Numbered from the stretch's first letter, positions 12,024-21,891 are shown. The stretch is DNA of 64,000 nucleotides from Brachionus plicatilis (GCA_010279815.1 QEOQ01000359.1:265248-329247), one strand, 5' to 3'. The notes: generated by a model not told the origin, from the sequence alone. Translations and numbers: made by a program.

Positions 12024-12189
12024 AAAACCAAAAGTGGAAAAAATTTAAAACTTTAGCTTTATTTTAATTAGTTATAATAATAAAATTAAAAAAAAATAAC
12101 CTTTTAAATTTTTAGGCTTTAACTTTATTTAAAGAACTTTCTTAATCAAATTAATTAACTCTCTCTCTAAAATTAACTATAAAATAGAA

Positions 12190-12335
12190 AGAATTTTTTC
12201 AATATTAATAAAGTACAAACAATTACGTAAAACTACGTAATTCCACGTAAAATTACCAAAGTAAAAAAAATTAAATTTACCGGATTTTACGTAATTTCAC
12301 GTAAAATTACCGGAAATTACGTAATTTTACGATTT
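12190..12335. mobile_element. ACGTAA-rich transposon terminus remnant
   Basis: Repeated TACGTAATTYCACGTAAAATTACC in both orientations, like the subterminal sequence of the long-TIR Tc1/mariner element at 21318-28159. It abuts the decayed LINE at about 12336. No full element can be delimited. Confidence 0.4.
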
Positions 12336-13878
12336 ATTGGGTTTTCGGTACCAATATGCATTACTACATATATGTCCTCGTTGAAGCTCATTTTCCACTT
12401 AATTGACCACTCACACAACTTGTCAAGATCTATCTGGAGATTCCTCGTATCATCGAGTTGGTTCACAGATCTCATAAATTTTGTATCGTCGGAATAAAGT
12501 TTACAAACTGAACTGCATACTTCAGGGAGATCGTTGATATTAATAACAAATAAAAGTTGACCAAGTACCAACCCTGAGGAACTCCACTTGTAACTGGTTT
12601 TCATTCAGATACAGATTCGCCAATTACAACGCGTTGCTTTCTGTTTTTAAGAAATGTACATATCCAGTTGATTACCATTATGGGAATTCCGTTGGCTTTT
12701 AATTTAACAACTTGCAGTTCATGAGAGACTTTATCGAACGCTCTGGCAAAATCCAAGAAAATAACATCAGCCTGCTGCTTGCGACTCACACAATCAGTAA
12801 GAACATCAACCGTTTCAAGGAGATTTGTTACACACGATTTATGACCGACAAACCCGTGTTGCTTGTTTGATAGAAGTTTGTGATATTCAGATGCTTTTAG
12901 ATTTATGATGATGAATATAGTATTTAACAAGCGATACCATTACTTTGCAGATGACAGAGGTAAGTAAAACGGGATGATAATTTCCTACTTCAGTCCTGCT
13001 CCCACGCTTAAAAATAGGTGTTTCATTTGCATTTATCCATTCTTGAGGTAAGTCAGAGTCTTTTAGCGATTGTATGGAAATTTGCAAAATTGGAACAGCC
13101 AGTGTATTACTAGAAATTTTTATAGCATGAGTAGCTATCTGATCAACCCCAGAAATTTTGTCACTACGAAGCTTTTCTAGTTTTAGGCACACTTTTTCAC
13201 TAGTCACAATGTCTTCAACTGTAAAACTTGGGTCAGGGTAGGCACAACAACTGAAATTTTTGCTCATACGCATTACAAATTCTTTCCGCGTAGGTGGGTC
13301 ATAAACAGAATGAAAGTAATTATTAAGTAGCTCGCAAATACTGGCCTTATTTGTTACAAGGTCCCCTTCTTGGTTCTTTAGAGCTGCAATTGTTTCCCTT
13401 GTTGAAAATTGACGATTTATGTAAGAGTACAATCTTTTAGGATTTTCCCTGGAATCCTTTGCTAATTTATATTCAAATGCGATACAACTCTTTTTAACAG
13501 CAATCTTGACAAGTTTGCATACATTTTTATGTTTTTAATTCAGTTCATTATTGTTTTTATTGGTGCTTTTGCTAATAAAAAGGCTTCTTTTGAGGCGAAC
13601 AAAACTAGCAATCTCGCTTTTCCAACACAGAGGCTTACAGATAACTGATCGTGATCCATGTCTCCTGACAAACATTTATGCAGTCTTTGCAAAAACCTCT
13701 AAAAAGGAAGAATAGTTGCTTTGTATTGACCTTCTTTCGAATAAATTCCAATTTTGTGTTTTTAGATGTGAATTCATTGATTCATAATGACCGTTCTTCC
13801 AATTAAAAGTTCTGCTGTTAAAAGATTTAACCCTAACTCTTTCAGATATAAACTGGAATCGCAGGCTACAATGTATCC
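12336..13878 (-). pseudogene. Reverse transcriptase domain of decayed LINE
   Basis: Split over three open stretches (13432-12887, 12930-12601, 12604-12336) with small frame shifts between them. Recognisable RT blocks in order are KLRSDKISGVDQI, TPIFKRGSRTEVGNYHPV, FLDFARAFDKVSHE, LGQLLFVININDLP (from the usual GVPQGSVLGPLLF) and CKLYSDDTKF. The second catalytic block has S for A. The segment 13878-13676 continues the endonuclease end across the piggyBac insertion site. Degeneration is moderate, so the insertion is old. Confidence 0.8.
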
Positions 13879-15042
13879 TTAACACTAGAAGACCCGATTT
13901 TTTTTATACCGTTAAGTCCCAAAATGGGTTTAAAAAACCCATTTTCTAATTTAACTCTAACTAAGGTCAAAATAAAGTTTTTTTTTCAAAATAAAATTTA
14001 TTTTATGTTATTTATGCTAATTAATAGTAGCTTGATTATGGAGAAAAAAAAATGTATTATATTTAAGTCATATGATTATAAATTCTGACATAATAACATT
14101 TGAAATAAAAGAAAAAATGAAATTTTTAATGAAAAAACTCTAATTTATAACTTTTTTCCATCTTCAAAACACTTTTGACATAAAGCTATGTTTTTTTGTT
14201 CTTTACAACATGTACCACAACAATACTTTTTACATGAAATACAGGTAACGTTTGTTTTATTCTGATTACAAAACCTAATTTGACAATTTTTCTTATCCTT
14301 TTTTGTGTCCATTTTTTTGGATGGAGTCGAATCAACATTCAAATCAACTGATGCATGTCTTTTACGAGTAGGCGGAGTTTTTGGTGTCGTTGGTTGACTA
14401 TTAGATGAAGATGTCTGAGAATTCCTTGAACCTTTAATTGAGGGTCAACAGACTCAGCAAAAGCATTTGTACAGTCTAGTACCATTTTTACCATGCTCAA
14501 ATCAAAAATGACCAAAAATGCCGATAAAGCAGTGCTATCTATTCTTGAAGCTGCAAAACTTGTAGGACCACTTTTTTCATTAAAAACTATTCTTTTTCTA
14601 ATACATGTTTCATCACCGTCATCTAACTTAGTCCAATGAACACCAGCTTTTGAAGTTTTGTCTAAATTTCTAGATTGCCCAGATGGTGGTTGTTGGTGAC
14701 TGCTGCATTCAATTGGTTCATCGAATTCAGACTCACATTCATCGTCTGATGAATAATCAGAAACAAGATATAAAGTTAATAGTAAAATTATAATTTTTTT
14801 AGTGTCAAAAAGTTGAAAAATTTAACTGGGTTTAAAAAACCCCCTCCGGGACTTTATGTATAATTTTTTTTTTTGACACCAAAAAATTATAATTTATAAA
14901 TTCTAACTATTAAATTACATATACAATTCAATTTCAAATTGAAGAGGAAAAAAAAATTTAAAAAAAAAATTTTTTTCTGATTTTTATTCGATTTTTTGCA
15001 AAAAAAAAGAGCTTAAAAAACCCGCGGGTCTTCTAGTGTTAA
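13879..15042. mobile_element. Non-autonomous piggyBac element with intact TTAA target duplication
   Basis: 14-bp terminal inverted repeats CACTAGAAGACCCG (13883-13896) and CGGGTCTTCTAGTG (15025-15038) are flanked on both sides by TTAA (13879-13882 and 15039-15042), the piggyBac hallmark. Subterminal inverted tracts GTCCCAAAATGGGTTTAAAAAACCC and GGGTTTAAAAAACCCCCTCCGGGAC are also present. The interior encodes only the two ends of a transposase. The insertion lies at the end of the LINE endonuclease domain. Removing the element and one TTAA leaves that frame continuous (GSPLVTDIL-RIHCSLRF). Confidence 0.92.
14145..14770 (-). pseudogene. Internally deleted piggyBac transposase
   Basis: The upper part (about 14770-14430) reads an acidic leader (SDDECESEFDEP), then RIVFNEKSGPTSFAASRID and a block ending VKMVLDCTNAFAE, matching the start of the DDE_Tnp_1_7 region of piggyBac transposases. 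After a frame change the lower part (14342-14145) gives the C-terminal cysteine-rich finger (CNQN..CISCKKYCCGTCC...CQKCF) and a stop. The catalytic core with the DDD triad is deleted, so mobility would need a transposase in trans. Confidence 0.75.
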
Positions 15043-15700
15043 AATATCAGTGACTAAAGGTGAACCAACCTCGACATCTGATACTCGATTAGAGTCCCTG
15101 ACTAATACAAGGTCAAGCAAACTACTCAACTGACCATTAGATATGAAAGTATTACCTGTAACAAGTTGTACAAGACACGATTTGCTAATGACGTCACTAA
15201 CTACAACGCTTGTTGAAATCGAGTTTGCCAAACCGGACTACCATTCTCATTCCATTCAATATCAGGAATGTTAAAGTCGCCCATCAAGATTATACCTTAG
15301 TTTACACGTTTAGAAAGAAGCTTTGCAGCAGTTTCTTTGAGGCGTGAGATTCTTCTGTCAGTCATCATATTTGACTTAGTTAAGGTATTTTTCGATGGTG
15401 GCCTGTAGATGCATCCAAGCAAAAGTGAGGTTCATTATTAAGTTTAATTGAAATCCAGTTTGCTCACAGTCTTTAGATAGAAAGGAGTTTTCCTCTGCTT
15501 CTATAGCTTCAATTTCATTACGAACAAATACACAAAAACCTCCACCTGTCCTTTTGTTTTGTCGTTCTGATCTAAATGAGTGAAAGCCAAAAAGATTTAC
15601 AACTGATCTCTCATCAAACCATGCTTCAGTTATTCCAATTACTTCTGATGTCAGGGCAGCAGCATTCGCTTCTAGTAAATGCATCTTGTTATTTAACTTG
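15043..15700 (-). pseudogene. AP endonuclease domain of decayed LINE
   Basis: Minus-strand reading shows VIGITEAWFDE, GGGFCVFVRNE, ILMGDFNIPDIEWN (about 15290-15250) and LLDLVLVRDSNRVSDVEVGSPL, the order of motifs in the exonuclease-endonuclease-phosphatase domain of LINEs. Stops and frame shifts interrupt it (for example near 15375 and 15240). The last motif (usually SDH) is split by the piggyBac insertion. Confidence 0.8.
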
Positions 15701-15879
15701 TAGCATTAGTATACCAAAATTCTAGCTTAAAAGGCTGACTTTTTGAGATTGTGTCTTGAGAGGAAGAATATGAATTGTTTTCCATTTGTTGAATCGAAGA
15801 ATCTATTAAACTGTTGGAGAAAGAGATTACCGAACTGTTGCTCGATATATCTAGACTGGAATTGTCAGATGCATGGTTA

Positions 15880-16265
15880 ATCAATGGATAACTTCTAGGT
15901 TTCTCAGTTGAGAATAAAAGTCATTATTTGCCGTATTAATTAATTTGCGTTTAAATGAGATCATATGAGGCGCTGATGTTTCCTGAATGAACTAATTGTT
16001 GAAATTGTTTATCAACAAAAGATAGGACCAGTTTCAACTCACCGTTCCTAACACCCTAAAATCGTTTTTTACCATCAGGACATGTCTTTAACTTAAAAAT
16101 TCGACCGTTTATTGTTATTGATTTAGCTAATTCGTTGTTTTTACGGTCACGCTCTTGTCGCAGTTTGCGATCAGCAATTCTCTCATTTTGTGTCAAGTCC
16201 TCATTTACGTAAACGTCCTTGAATTCAGAAATCTGGCGCAGTACACGAGTTCTTGAAGCATTTCC
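15880..16265 (-). pseudogene. ORF1-like C-terminal region of decayed LINE
   Basis: The minus strand encodes RQISEFKDVYVNEDLTQNE, RIADRKLRQERDRKNNE, a pattern (YVNxDLTxxER...LRxER..RN) common at the C-terminus of LINE-associated ORF1 proteins in invertebrates. It is followed by a basic stretch and a stop near 16060. Upstream of 16271 the similarity stops, so the 5' part is missing. Confidence 0.55.
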
Positions 16266-16271
16266 ATTTTA

Positions 16272-16699
16272 GTTTCTTATTTATGAGTAATAAGATTTTC
16301 AAAAACAAAAAAACAATTAAGATGAGCCAAGAAAAAAAAATTTAATTAAATAATCCTGAATCAATTAAAGAATTTTCTAAGTTTCAAATAGACCTCAATT
16401 AACTTGCCACCAAGGCTATTGAAATAAATAGACTAATATCAGTGACAAATTTCAATATTGTAATGATCCAACAGAGGACGCGGACTCTAAATTTAAATTT
16501 TATTTTGCTTGGAAATCTTAAAAATCCTTTAGTTGCTTCTAAGCTTTTCAAGACTAAATTTTTTATAAAATATATTATATTAATAAAACCTTTTTAATAA
16601 AAGTTAACTTCTCGTTACTCGCAATATAAAGTCATGCTTCTTTATCTTAGATATATTTGTGAAAAACTTTTTCTGATTTTTTATAAATAATTTAATTGC
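16272..16699. other. AT-rich spacer, nothing recognised
   Basis: No open frame, terminal repeat or palindrome stands out between the LINE remnant and the structured island. Confidence 0.4.
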
Positions 16700-16852
16700 C
16701 TATGTGGCTTTATCTTAAAATAAATAATAATGCGTCTCTTTCTATCTTAGCGGATAACGAAAAGGTGCTCATCTCCTTTTCCAGTGCCTTTTTTGAGAAA
16801 CGGCTCCGACCTAACACAGAGGTCACTGCATCGAGTGATCACCTAAGCCGAA
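16700..16852. other. Structured GC-richer island, candidate small RNA gene or SINE
   Basis: About 150 bp clearly richer in G and C than the flanks, without an open frame. The segment 16801-16850 can fold: CGGCT (16801-16805) pairs with AGCCG (16846-16850), enclosing GGTCACT (16821-16827) paired with AGTGATC (16834-16840) around a GCATCG loop. A T6 run followed by GAG lies at 16790-16797. I could not match it to U1-U6, 5S, SRP or tRNA consensus from memory. A SINE, a small nuclear or nucleolar RNA, or a chance island are all possible. Confidence 0.3.
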
Positions 16853-17317
16853 AATATTATATTAAAATATATTAGATTAGATAATAATAGATTGTGTGCC
16901 AGACAATATGTACTTAAACATTAAGTAAAGTTTAAATTAAAATAAAAATCCAAATTAATTCTAGGATTAATTTAAAAATTCATTTTAAATTTTTTTTGGC
17001 TCAAGAGAATGATCTGGATAACAAAATTCGATATTTTCAAGAAATTGAAAAAATTTAAGCACTAGTATTTTGTGTTTTTTTCTTGATAAAACTTCGAAGA
17101 TAAACTTAATGAATAATTTGAATCAAATTTATTTTTTAATAAAAACAATTTTTTTTTAAATTTTAGAATCAGGATGATTTGAAAAAATAAAATGAACAAA
17201 AAACATTACGAAAACAAATAAACTGAGTTTTATTAACTTAACCTTATCCGAGGGTTAACATAAATATATTTTTGAATTTGCTTTCGGTTCTGTTTAAACA
17301 ATTCTGCATTAAACCCA

Positions 17318-18112
17318 GAGTTGTTTAAAAGTCACAAGTCTCAAGTCAAGTCCAAGTCATTACTTTTTTTATTTTTTTATTTGGTTGTTGGCCAACGTCC
17401 AATCACCAACAACTTCCAAAGACCATAAAGTACAAAAAAGTACTAACGGCAAAAAATTACCAACCACTATAAATACCAAGTACCTACAACTAGTTTCTAT
17501 TTATATNNNNNNNNNNNNNNNNNNNNNNNNNNNNNNNNNNNNNNNNNNNNNNNNNNNNNNNNNNNNNNNNNNNNNNNNNNNNNNNNNNNNNNNNNNNNNN
17601 NNNNNNNNNNNNNNNNNNNNNNNNNNNNNNNNNNNNNNNNNNNNNNNNNNNNNNNNNNNNNNNNNNNNNNNNNNNNNNNNNNNNNNNNNNNNNNNNNNNN
17701 NNNNNNNNNNNNNNNNNNNNNNNNNNNNNNNNNNNNNNNNNNNNNNNNNNNNNNNNNNNNNNNNNNNNNNNNNNNNNNNNNNNNNNNNNNNNNNNNNNNN
17801 NNNNNNNNNNNNNNNNNNNNNNNNNNNNNNNNNNNNNNNNNNNNNNNNNNNNNNNNNNNNNNNNNNNNNNNNNNNNNNNNNNNNNNNNNNNNNNNNNNNN
17901 NNNNNNNNNNNNNAAGAATTTAATTTTAGTGACTTTGACTTAAACTAGGCCGCCACACTACCTGGAACGGTAAAAGGAACATTTGGCCACCAAATAAACA
18001 ATCTGGAACGGCAAAAAATAAATGATGCTCGGAATTTTTTTTTTAAATTTAAAAATCCGAACTTTAACTTTTTTTTAATGACTTGGGATTTATTTCGGGA
18101 CTTTTAAAAACT
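17318..18112. mobile_element. hAT-like CAGAGTTGTTTAAAAGTC element containing an assembly gap
   Basis: The left terminus CCAGAGTTGTTTAAAAGTCACAAGTCTCAAGTCAAGTCC matches the family of 57430-58306. The right side ends ...GGGACTTTTAAAAACTC, an imperfect inversion. The inside has unusual tracts with AACGGCAAAAA(A/T) on both sides of the gap. The gap at 17507-17913 hides the middle. No clean target duplication is seen. Confidence 0.45.
17507..17913. other. Assembly gap (407 N)
   Basis: Unresolved bases inside the repetitive hAT-like element. Any reading frame drawn across it is meaningless. Confidence 0.99.
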
Positions 18113-18344
18113 CAAATGATTTTTGATGGTGCATTAAAAAAAAGGGAATACGGTAATTTTATTTTTGAAAAAAAAATTCATCTCAAAACATTAGGTTCAA
18201 AATTTTGGTTCTGATTTAAGATTATGGCTTTTGATCGTAATCTTTGTGCAGCACTTATTAGGTCTTTGCATGGATTTTTGGTTTTTTTATTTATTTTTTA
18301 GTCATAATTAAAACAAAATGTAAAAGTTAATTAAAAAATAAAAA

Positions 18345-19202
18345 TTATTTTTGTTTTTTAATAAAAGCACAAGAATGTCTGAAGCAATTGATAGATAATA
18401 AATTCTTGGATAAATATTTGAATCCTTCTTGAAGGTCTGCACCATATTCTTCAAAATATGGTGTTTTGTTTTCTTTTATCATTATTTTCATTGTACCAGT
18501 ATCTAATAACAAAAGATAATTGGTCAAATCACCAATTAAATCCATCATGGATTTGTGAAAATCCTTATATTGTCCCAATTCAGATTTGGCAAAATAAACA
18601 TCTTCAACAACATAAACAGCTCCACTTTTCAAATTTGGAAAAAGACCAACCAAGCTGTAGATCATTTGTCTACGAGAATGTCCTCCATCGTCAACAATTA
18701 AATCGTACGGACCATTTTCCTCTACTTTTTTCAAATCACTCAAATTACTCTGATCTCCAACATACAAATTATCCATTCGATCTCTAAAATTTTCTGCACA
18801 CTTTTGATCATATTCAAAAATTGAAATTTTCAAATTTCTGAAAAACTCTTTCCAAGATAGCAATGATTTTCCAACACCAAATGACATTCCACATCCTATT
18901 CCAATTTCCAATATGTTTAATGCTTCATTTTTCATTTGACCGAAATAAAAACCATATAAATTATGATACAAATGGCCGTATTTACTGGTTCCGTATTTTT
19001 TAAACAGCTGTCCTAGTTCATTAATGTACGTCCAAGAAGATCGCTTTGAATTATTCATTTTGAAATCTAATTTACTTTGAAAATTTCCGTTCGAGCAATT
19101 AAATTTAAAAACTATTACCATTAATACTTGAAATAAAATAACAAAAACAATTATCAACTTTTTGTCTTTATAATTCATTTTCAACTCTAAAAAAAATTCC
19201 AT
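18345..19202 (-). CDS. SAM-dependent methyltransferase, macrocin O-methyltransferase-like, with signal anchor
   Basis: A 285-codon single-exon gene, ATG at 19202. Residues about 16-34 form one hydrophobic segment after a short basic N-terminus, a type II signal anchor, so the catalytic part would face the lumen of ER/Golgi. Residues 60-275 show the class I methyltransferase layout seen in the MycE/macrocin O-methyltransferase group: FKKYGTSKYGHLYHNLY (substrate side), motif I LEIGIGCG (98-105), KSLLSWKEFF, acidic FEYD (129-132), VGDQSNLSDL (148-157), the metal/catalytic DLIVDDGGHS (167-176) and GAVYVVEDV (194-202). Length and motif order fit the family; the natural substrate is unknown, perhaps a sugar hydroxyl. 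The absence of introns beside heavily spliced neighbours and its affinity to microbial enzymes make horizontal acquisition possible. An alternative start at M9 (19178) would keep the anchor. Confidence 0.8.
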   Translation of the reverse strand: MEFFLELKMNYKDKKLIIVFVILFQVLMVIVFKFNCSNGNFQSKLDFKMNNSKRSSWTYINELGQLFKKYGTSKYGHLYHNLYGFYFGQMKNEALNILEIGIGCGMSFGVGKSLLSWKEFFRNLKISIFEYDQKCAENFRDRMDNLYVGDQSNLSDLKKVEENGPYDLIVDDGGHSRRQMIYSLVGLFPNLKSGAVYVVEDVYFAKSELGQYKDFHKSMMDLIGDLTNYLLLLDTGTMKIMIKENKTPYFEEYGADLQEGFKYLSKNLLSINCFRHSCAFIKKQK

Positions 19203-19239
19203 CGATTAAAATATTTTATTTAAAAAGCAAAAAAAAATT

Positions 19240-19475
19240 AAAAGTTTTGCTATAAAGTTTTGGACCATTAAAGAAAAGCCATTTTTGAATTAAAAAACAA
19301 AAACAAAATATAAAGTTTTGCAGATTTAATGAAGAATTTTGCATAATCAGTATATTGGTGGTACAAAGGATGTATCGGTTGCTACAATTTACAGAATATG
19401 TTTTGGTCCTTCAGAACTTAAGCTTTGACATTTTTTATATTTTGTTTTTTTTTTACCAAAATTCACAATGTCAAT
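19240..19475. mobile_element. Half copy of GGCATTGTGAA fold-back family
   Basis: TTGGTGGTACAAAGGATGTATCGGTTGCTACA through TTCAGAACTTAAGCTTTGACATT to ACCAAAATTCACAATG(T)C matches the right half of the intact element at 30229-30548. The left half is degraded. Additional half copies lie at 52780-52900. Confidence 0.6.
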
Positions 19476-19656
19476 TTTAAGCAAACACCGGTCTAGTGAA
19501 ATTTTGAATAAGAGAACAGTTCAATTTTTTTGGTTTAATTCAATTGTTTGGAATATTTTTAAAAAAGTCTAATTTTTATAAACCGTCTACAATCTTTATC
19601 TTCAATTCTTTATCTTTATTTACATCCCTGATATTTTTTTTCTATTTTAAATTACA

Positions 19657-19853
19657 TACAGTGTTGTACTTTAAACAGCAGAACGGGTAATATTAAATCA
19701 TTTTGCGTAATTTTACGCAATTTTACGTAAGCTTACATTAAATTACATTCAAAATTTAGAATGTAATTTTATGTAAGCTTACATTTTTTTACGTAAAATT
19801 ACGAAAAATGATGTACTATTACCCGTTCTGCGATTTTAAAGTACAACACTGTA
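19657..19853. mobile_element. Complete palindromic MITE with TA target duplication
   Basis: 193 bp from CAGTGTTGTACTTTAAA (19659) to TTTAAAGTACAACACTG (19851), flanked by TA on both sides. The inverted repeats extend over nearly the whole element (AACGGGTAATA...TATTACCCGTT, TTTTGCGTAATTTTACG...CGTAAAATTACGAAAAATG). It carries no coding sequence. TA duplication and CAGT ends place it with Tc1/mariner-type MITEs. Confidence 0.92.
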
Positions 19854-20151
19854 GTTCATATTAGTTTAATATTTTCTTTAAAAAATAATGTTTTTTTAAT
19901 AATTAGATATTATTTGATATAAAAAATTAATATTGCGTTAATTGATAATATTTATCAAAAGAAATTGACGAGTCATTATCGTCTGATTCACAATATTTAT
20001 ACCCCACGCTTGCTAGTTTCTTACTTTACTTCAAAGATTCACAAGATTAAATTTTAAAAATTAAGCTAAATTAAAAAATATTATAAAAATTAAATTTTTA
20101 AAAACAAATAATTATAAATAATAAAAATTATTTAATTAAAATAAGTTGTAA

Positions 20152-20522
20152 CTAATCATTGCCATTGTGAAATTTCATACAAAACTTCCAATACAAAAAT
20201 TAAAAAATTTTATAACTTTTGTTCTAAAAGTCAAAAACTTGTTCTGTAAATGAAACAAAGTGAAACAACTGTTGTTTCACCTTCCGCAGAAGTCTGCAAA
20301 ATCTGTGCAAATAAATTCCGCTTTATTTTTAATACTTTTAAACAGGGTGCAATTTTGCAGAATTTGCACAGATTTTGCAGACTTCTGCAGAAGGTAAAAC
20401 AACAGTTGTTTCACTTTGTTTCATTTACAGAACAAGTTTTTGACTTTTAGAACAAAAGTTATAAAATTTTTTAATTTTTGTATTGGAAGTATTGAATGAA
20501 ATTTCACGATGCCCTAATCATT
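20152..20522. mobile_element. Fold-back MITE with 9-bp target duplication CTAATCATT
   Basis: Element 20161-20513, flanked by CTAATCATT at 20152-20160 and 20514-20522. The arms (GCCATTGTGAAATTTCATAC / GAATGAAATTTCACGATGCC, then ACAAAAATTAAAAAATTTTATAACTTTTGTTCTAAAAGTC) are mirrored for about 150 bp each. The centre has TCTGCAAAATCTGTGCA and TGCACAGATTTTGCAGA. No protein is encoded by design; the 66-codon frame across it is a by-product of the palindrome. Confidence 0.9.
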
Positions 20523-21317
20523 TGAAGCTTTAAAAAAATGTAAAAAAATTGTAAGAAAATTGGAGAAGGTTTTGAATTCATAATTGACTCAGTTTTTATA
20601 AATAAAGTAACTTATCAAAATTTGATTTCCGTCTTTATTATTACTAAATAAGTAACCATGAAAAATAATATTTTTTTATTCGGATGTGTGTTAATGTTAA
20701 TTAAACATTAAAAAAAAATTTTAGACATGTTTTCGACAAAAATAATGAGCTTAATTATACAGTGTCGATTTAACAAGTGGATTTCTAGTAATTTTGCGTA
20801 AAATTACTTGGTAATAAATAGTGAATTTACGCAAATTTACGCAAAAATTGGTAAGAATGAAAATGCCAAAACTTTCAAATCATGCATAAGTCGGTTTTCT
20901 TTTCATCAACGAGTAAAAAACTTTCAGTCCCATTTTTTTTTCGAAAAGATAGAATCAAATTTAGGCTATGGTTTTCAAATTGTTCAATTAAATTTTCCAT
21001 TTTTTACTTCTAGTGTGTGATTTTTTTAAGTGTACTTTTTAAAGTCTAAATAATAATTGACAAAATATTACTCGACATATCAAATTTGACTTTTTTAACA
21101 GTTACCTTTTATTCTGGTGGCCCATTATATAAAGTAAATTCTTTTTTGATTTTTACCAAAATTGCAAAGTTGGTGAACAAAAGTTCACTAATTTGTGTTC
21201 ATAAAATATAAAGAATAAGCACTAATTAAATGATCACTTTTTTTTGCTAGAAAAATAAGTGAACTTTTTTTAAAAAATAAGTGTCAATTAAAAACGCGAA
21301 AATACGGAATCGAAAGA
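20523..21317. other. AT-rich spacer with a possible lone mariner-type terminus
   Basis: TATACAGTGTCGATTTAACAAGTGG near 20757 followed by TTTTGCGTAAAATTAC resembles a TA-flanked Tc1/mariner terminus, but no matching right end was found. The rest shows nothing recognisable. Confidence 0.35.
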
Positions 21318-21390
21318 TACAGTACTGCTACGAAAAACTGTTTTTACGTAATTTTACGTGAAATTACGTAAAATTACCAAAATAAAAAAA

Positions 21391-21552
21391 AGTAAAGAAC
21401 CATACCACACATCCATTCATTTTTTGCCCCAGCCGTTTTTCAATCGCGACCAGCCTAAACGAGAGCTTGCTTTGAAGCTTAGAGTCTGGTGAACAAATTC
21501 CAACTTTCAATGGGTTGGTCGCTGTTGAAAAACGTTTTCTGTGTAACTTCAA
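21391..21552. other. Foreign GC-richer segment of about 160 bp inside the left TIR
   Basis: The corresponding place in the right TIR has only about 20 bp, so this stretch was inserted or captured. It is clearly richer in G and C than the element and open for 62 codons on the minus strand (start at 21552; basic, no family recognised). It ends exactly where the Tigger element starts. It could be a captured host exon fragment. Confidence 0.45.
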
Positions 21553-21891
21553 TACAGTCGAGTCTTGTTATTACGATGCTGATTAATACGATATTCGCTT
21601 TATAACGATTTTTTTTTTCACAATTTACATTCCCTAATATAACTACATGTTAAATTTCTTTATTTATTTATTTATTTGTTTTCTGTACCGAGCTAGAGCT
21701 CCTTCAGAATAAGTTAAAAAAAAATAATAAAAAAAAAATAAAATAAAAATAAAATAAAATAAAAATAAAATTAAAGTTAATAAAATGAGATAAAAAAAAA
21801 GAATCGAAATAAAGTAAATAAGCTAAAAAAATGAAAGTTGAAAAGACATAAATAGGAATAGATTGTTACATGTTGCATATGTTTAAATAGT

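Larger units (their letters stand above)
10986..12096. repeat. Inverted duplication, arms of about 390 bp with a 331-bp spacer
   Basis: 10986-11376 is the reverse complement of 11708-12096 with only a handful of differences. Each arm carries the last 97 codons and 3' flank of the same membrane-protein gene. The outer boundaries are at the A-rich tracts after the stop codons. The inner boundaries are where TTTTATCTATTTCACACTAATAATG begins. The outer sequences beyond the arms are unrelated. The high identity means the duplication is recent or gene-converted; an assembly hairpin artefact is also possible. Confidence 0.85.
12336..16271 (-). mobile_element. Decayed CR1/Jockey-like non-LTR retrotransposon, interrupted by piggyBac
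   Basis: On the minus strand, in 5' to 3' order: an ORF1-like C-terminus (about 16265-15880), an AP endonuclease (about 15700-15043), a piggyBac element at TTAA, then reverse transcriptase (13878-12336). Coding order and motifs are those of EN-RT LINEs. Frames are broken by stops and shifts, and the RT active-site YADD is YSDD, so the copy is dead. The 3' end is missing where it meets ACGTAA-rich sequence. Confidence 0.85.

Noticed and set aside
17385..17948. 187-codon frame through the assembly gap
   Set aside because: Most of it is N; the frame is an artefact.
20250..20450. 66-codon frame in the fold-back element
   Set aside because: Created by the palindrome itself; no family resemblance.
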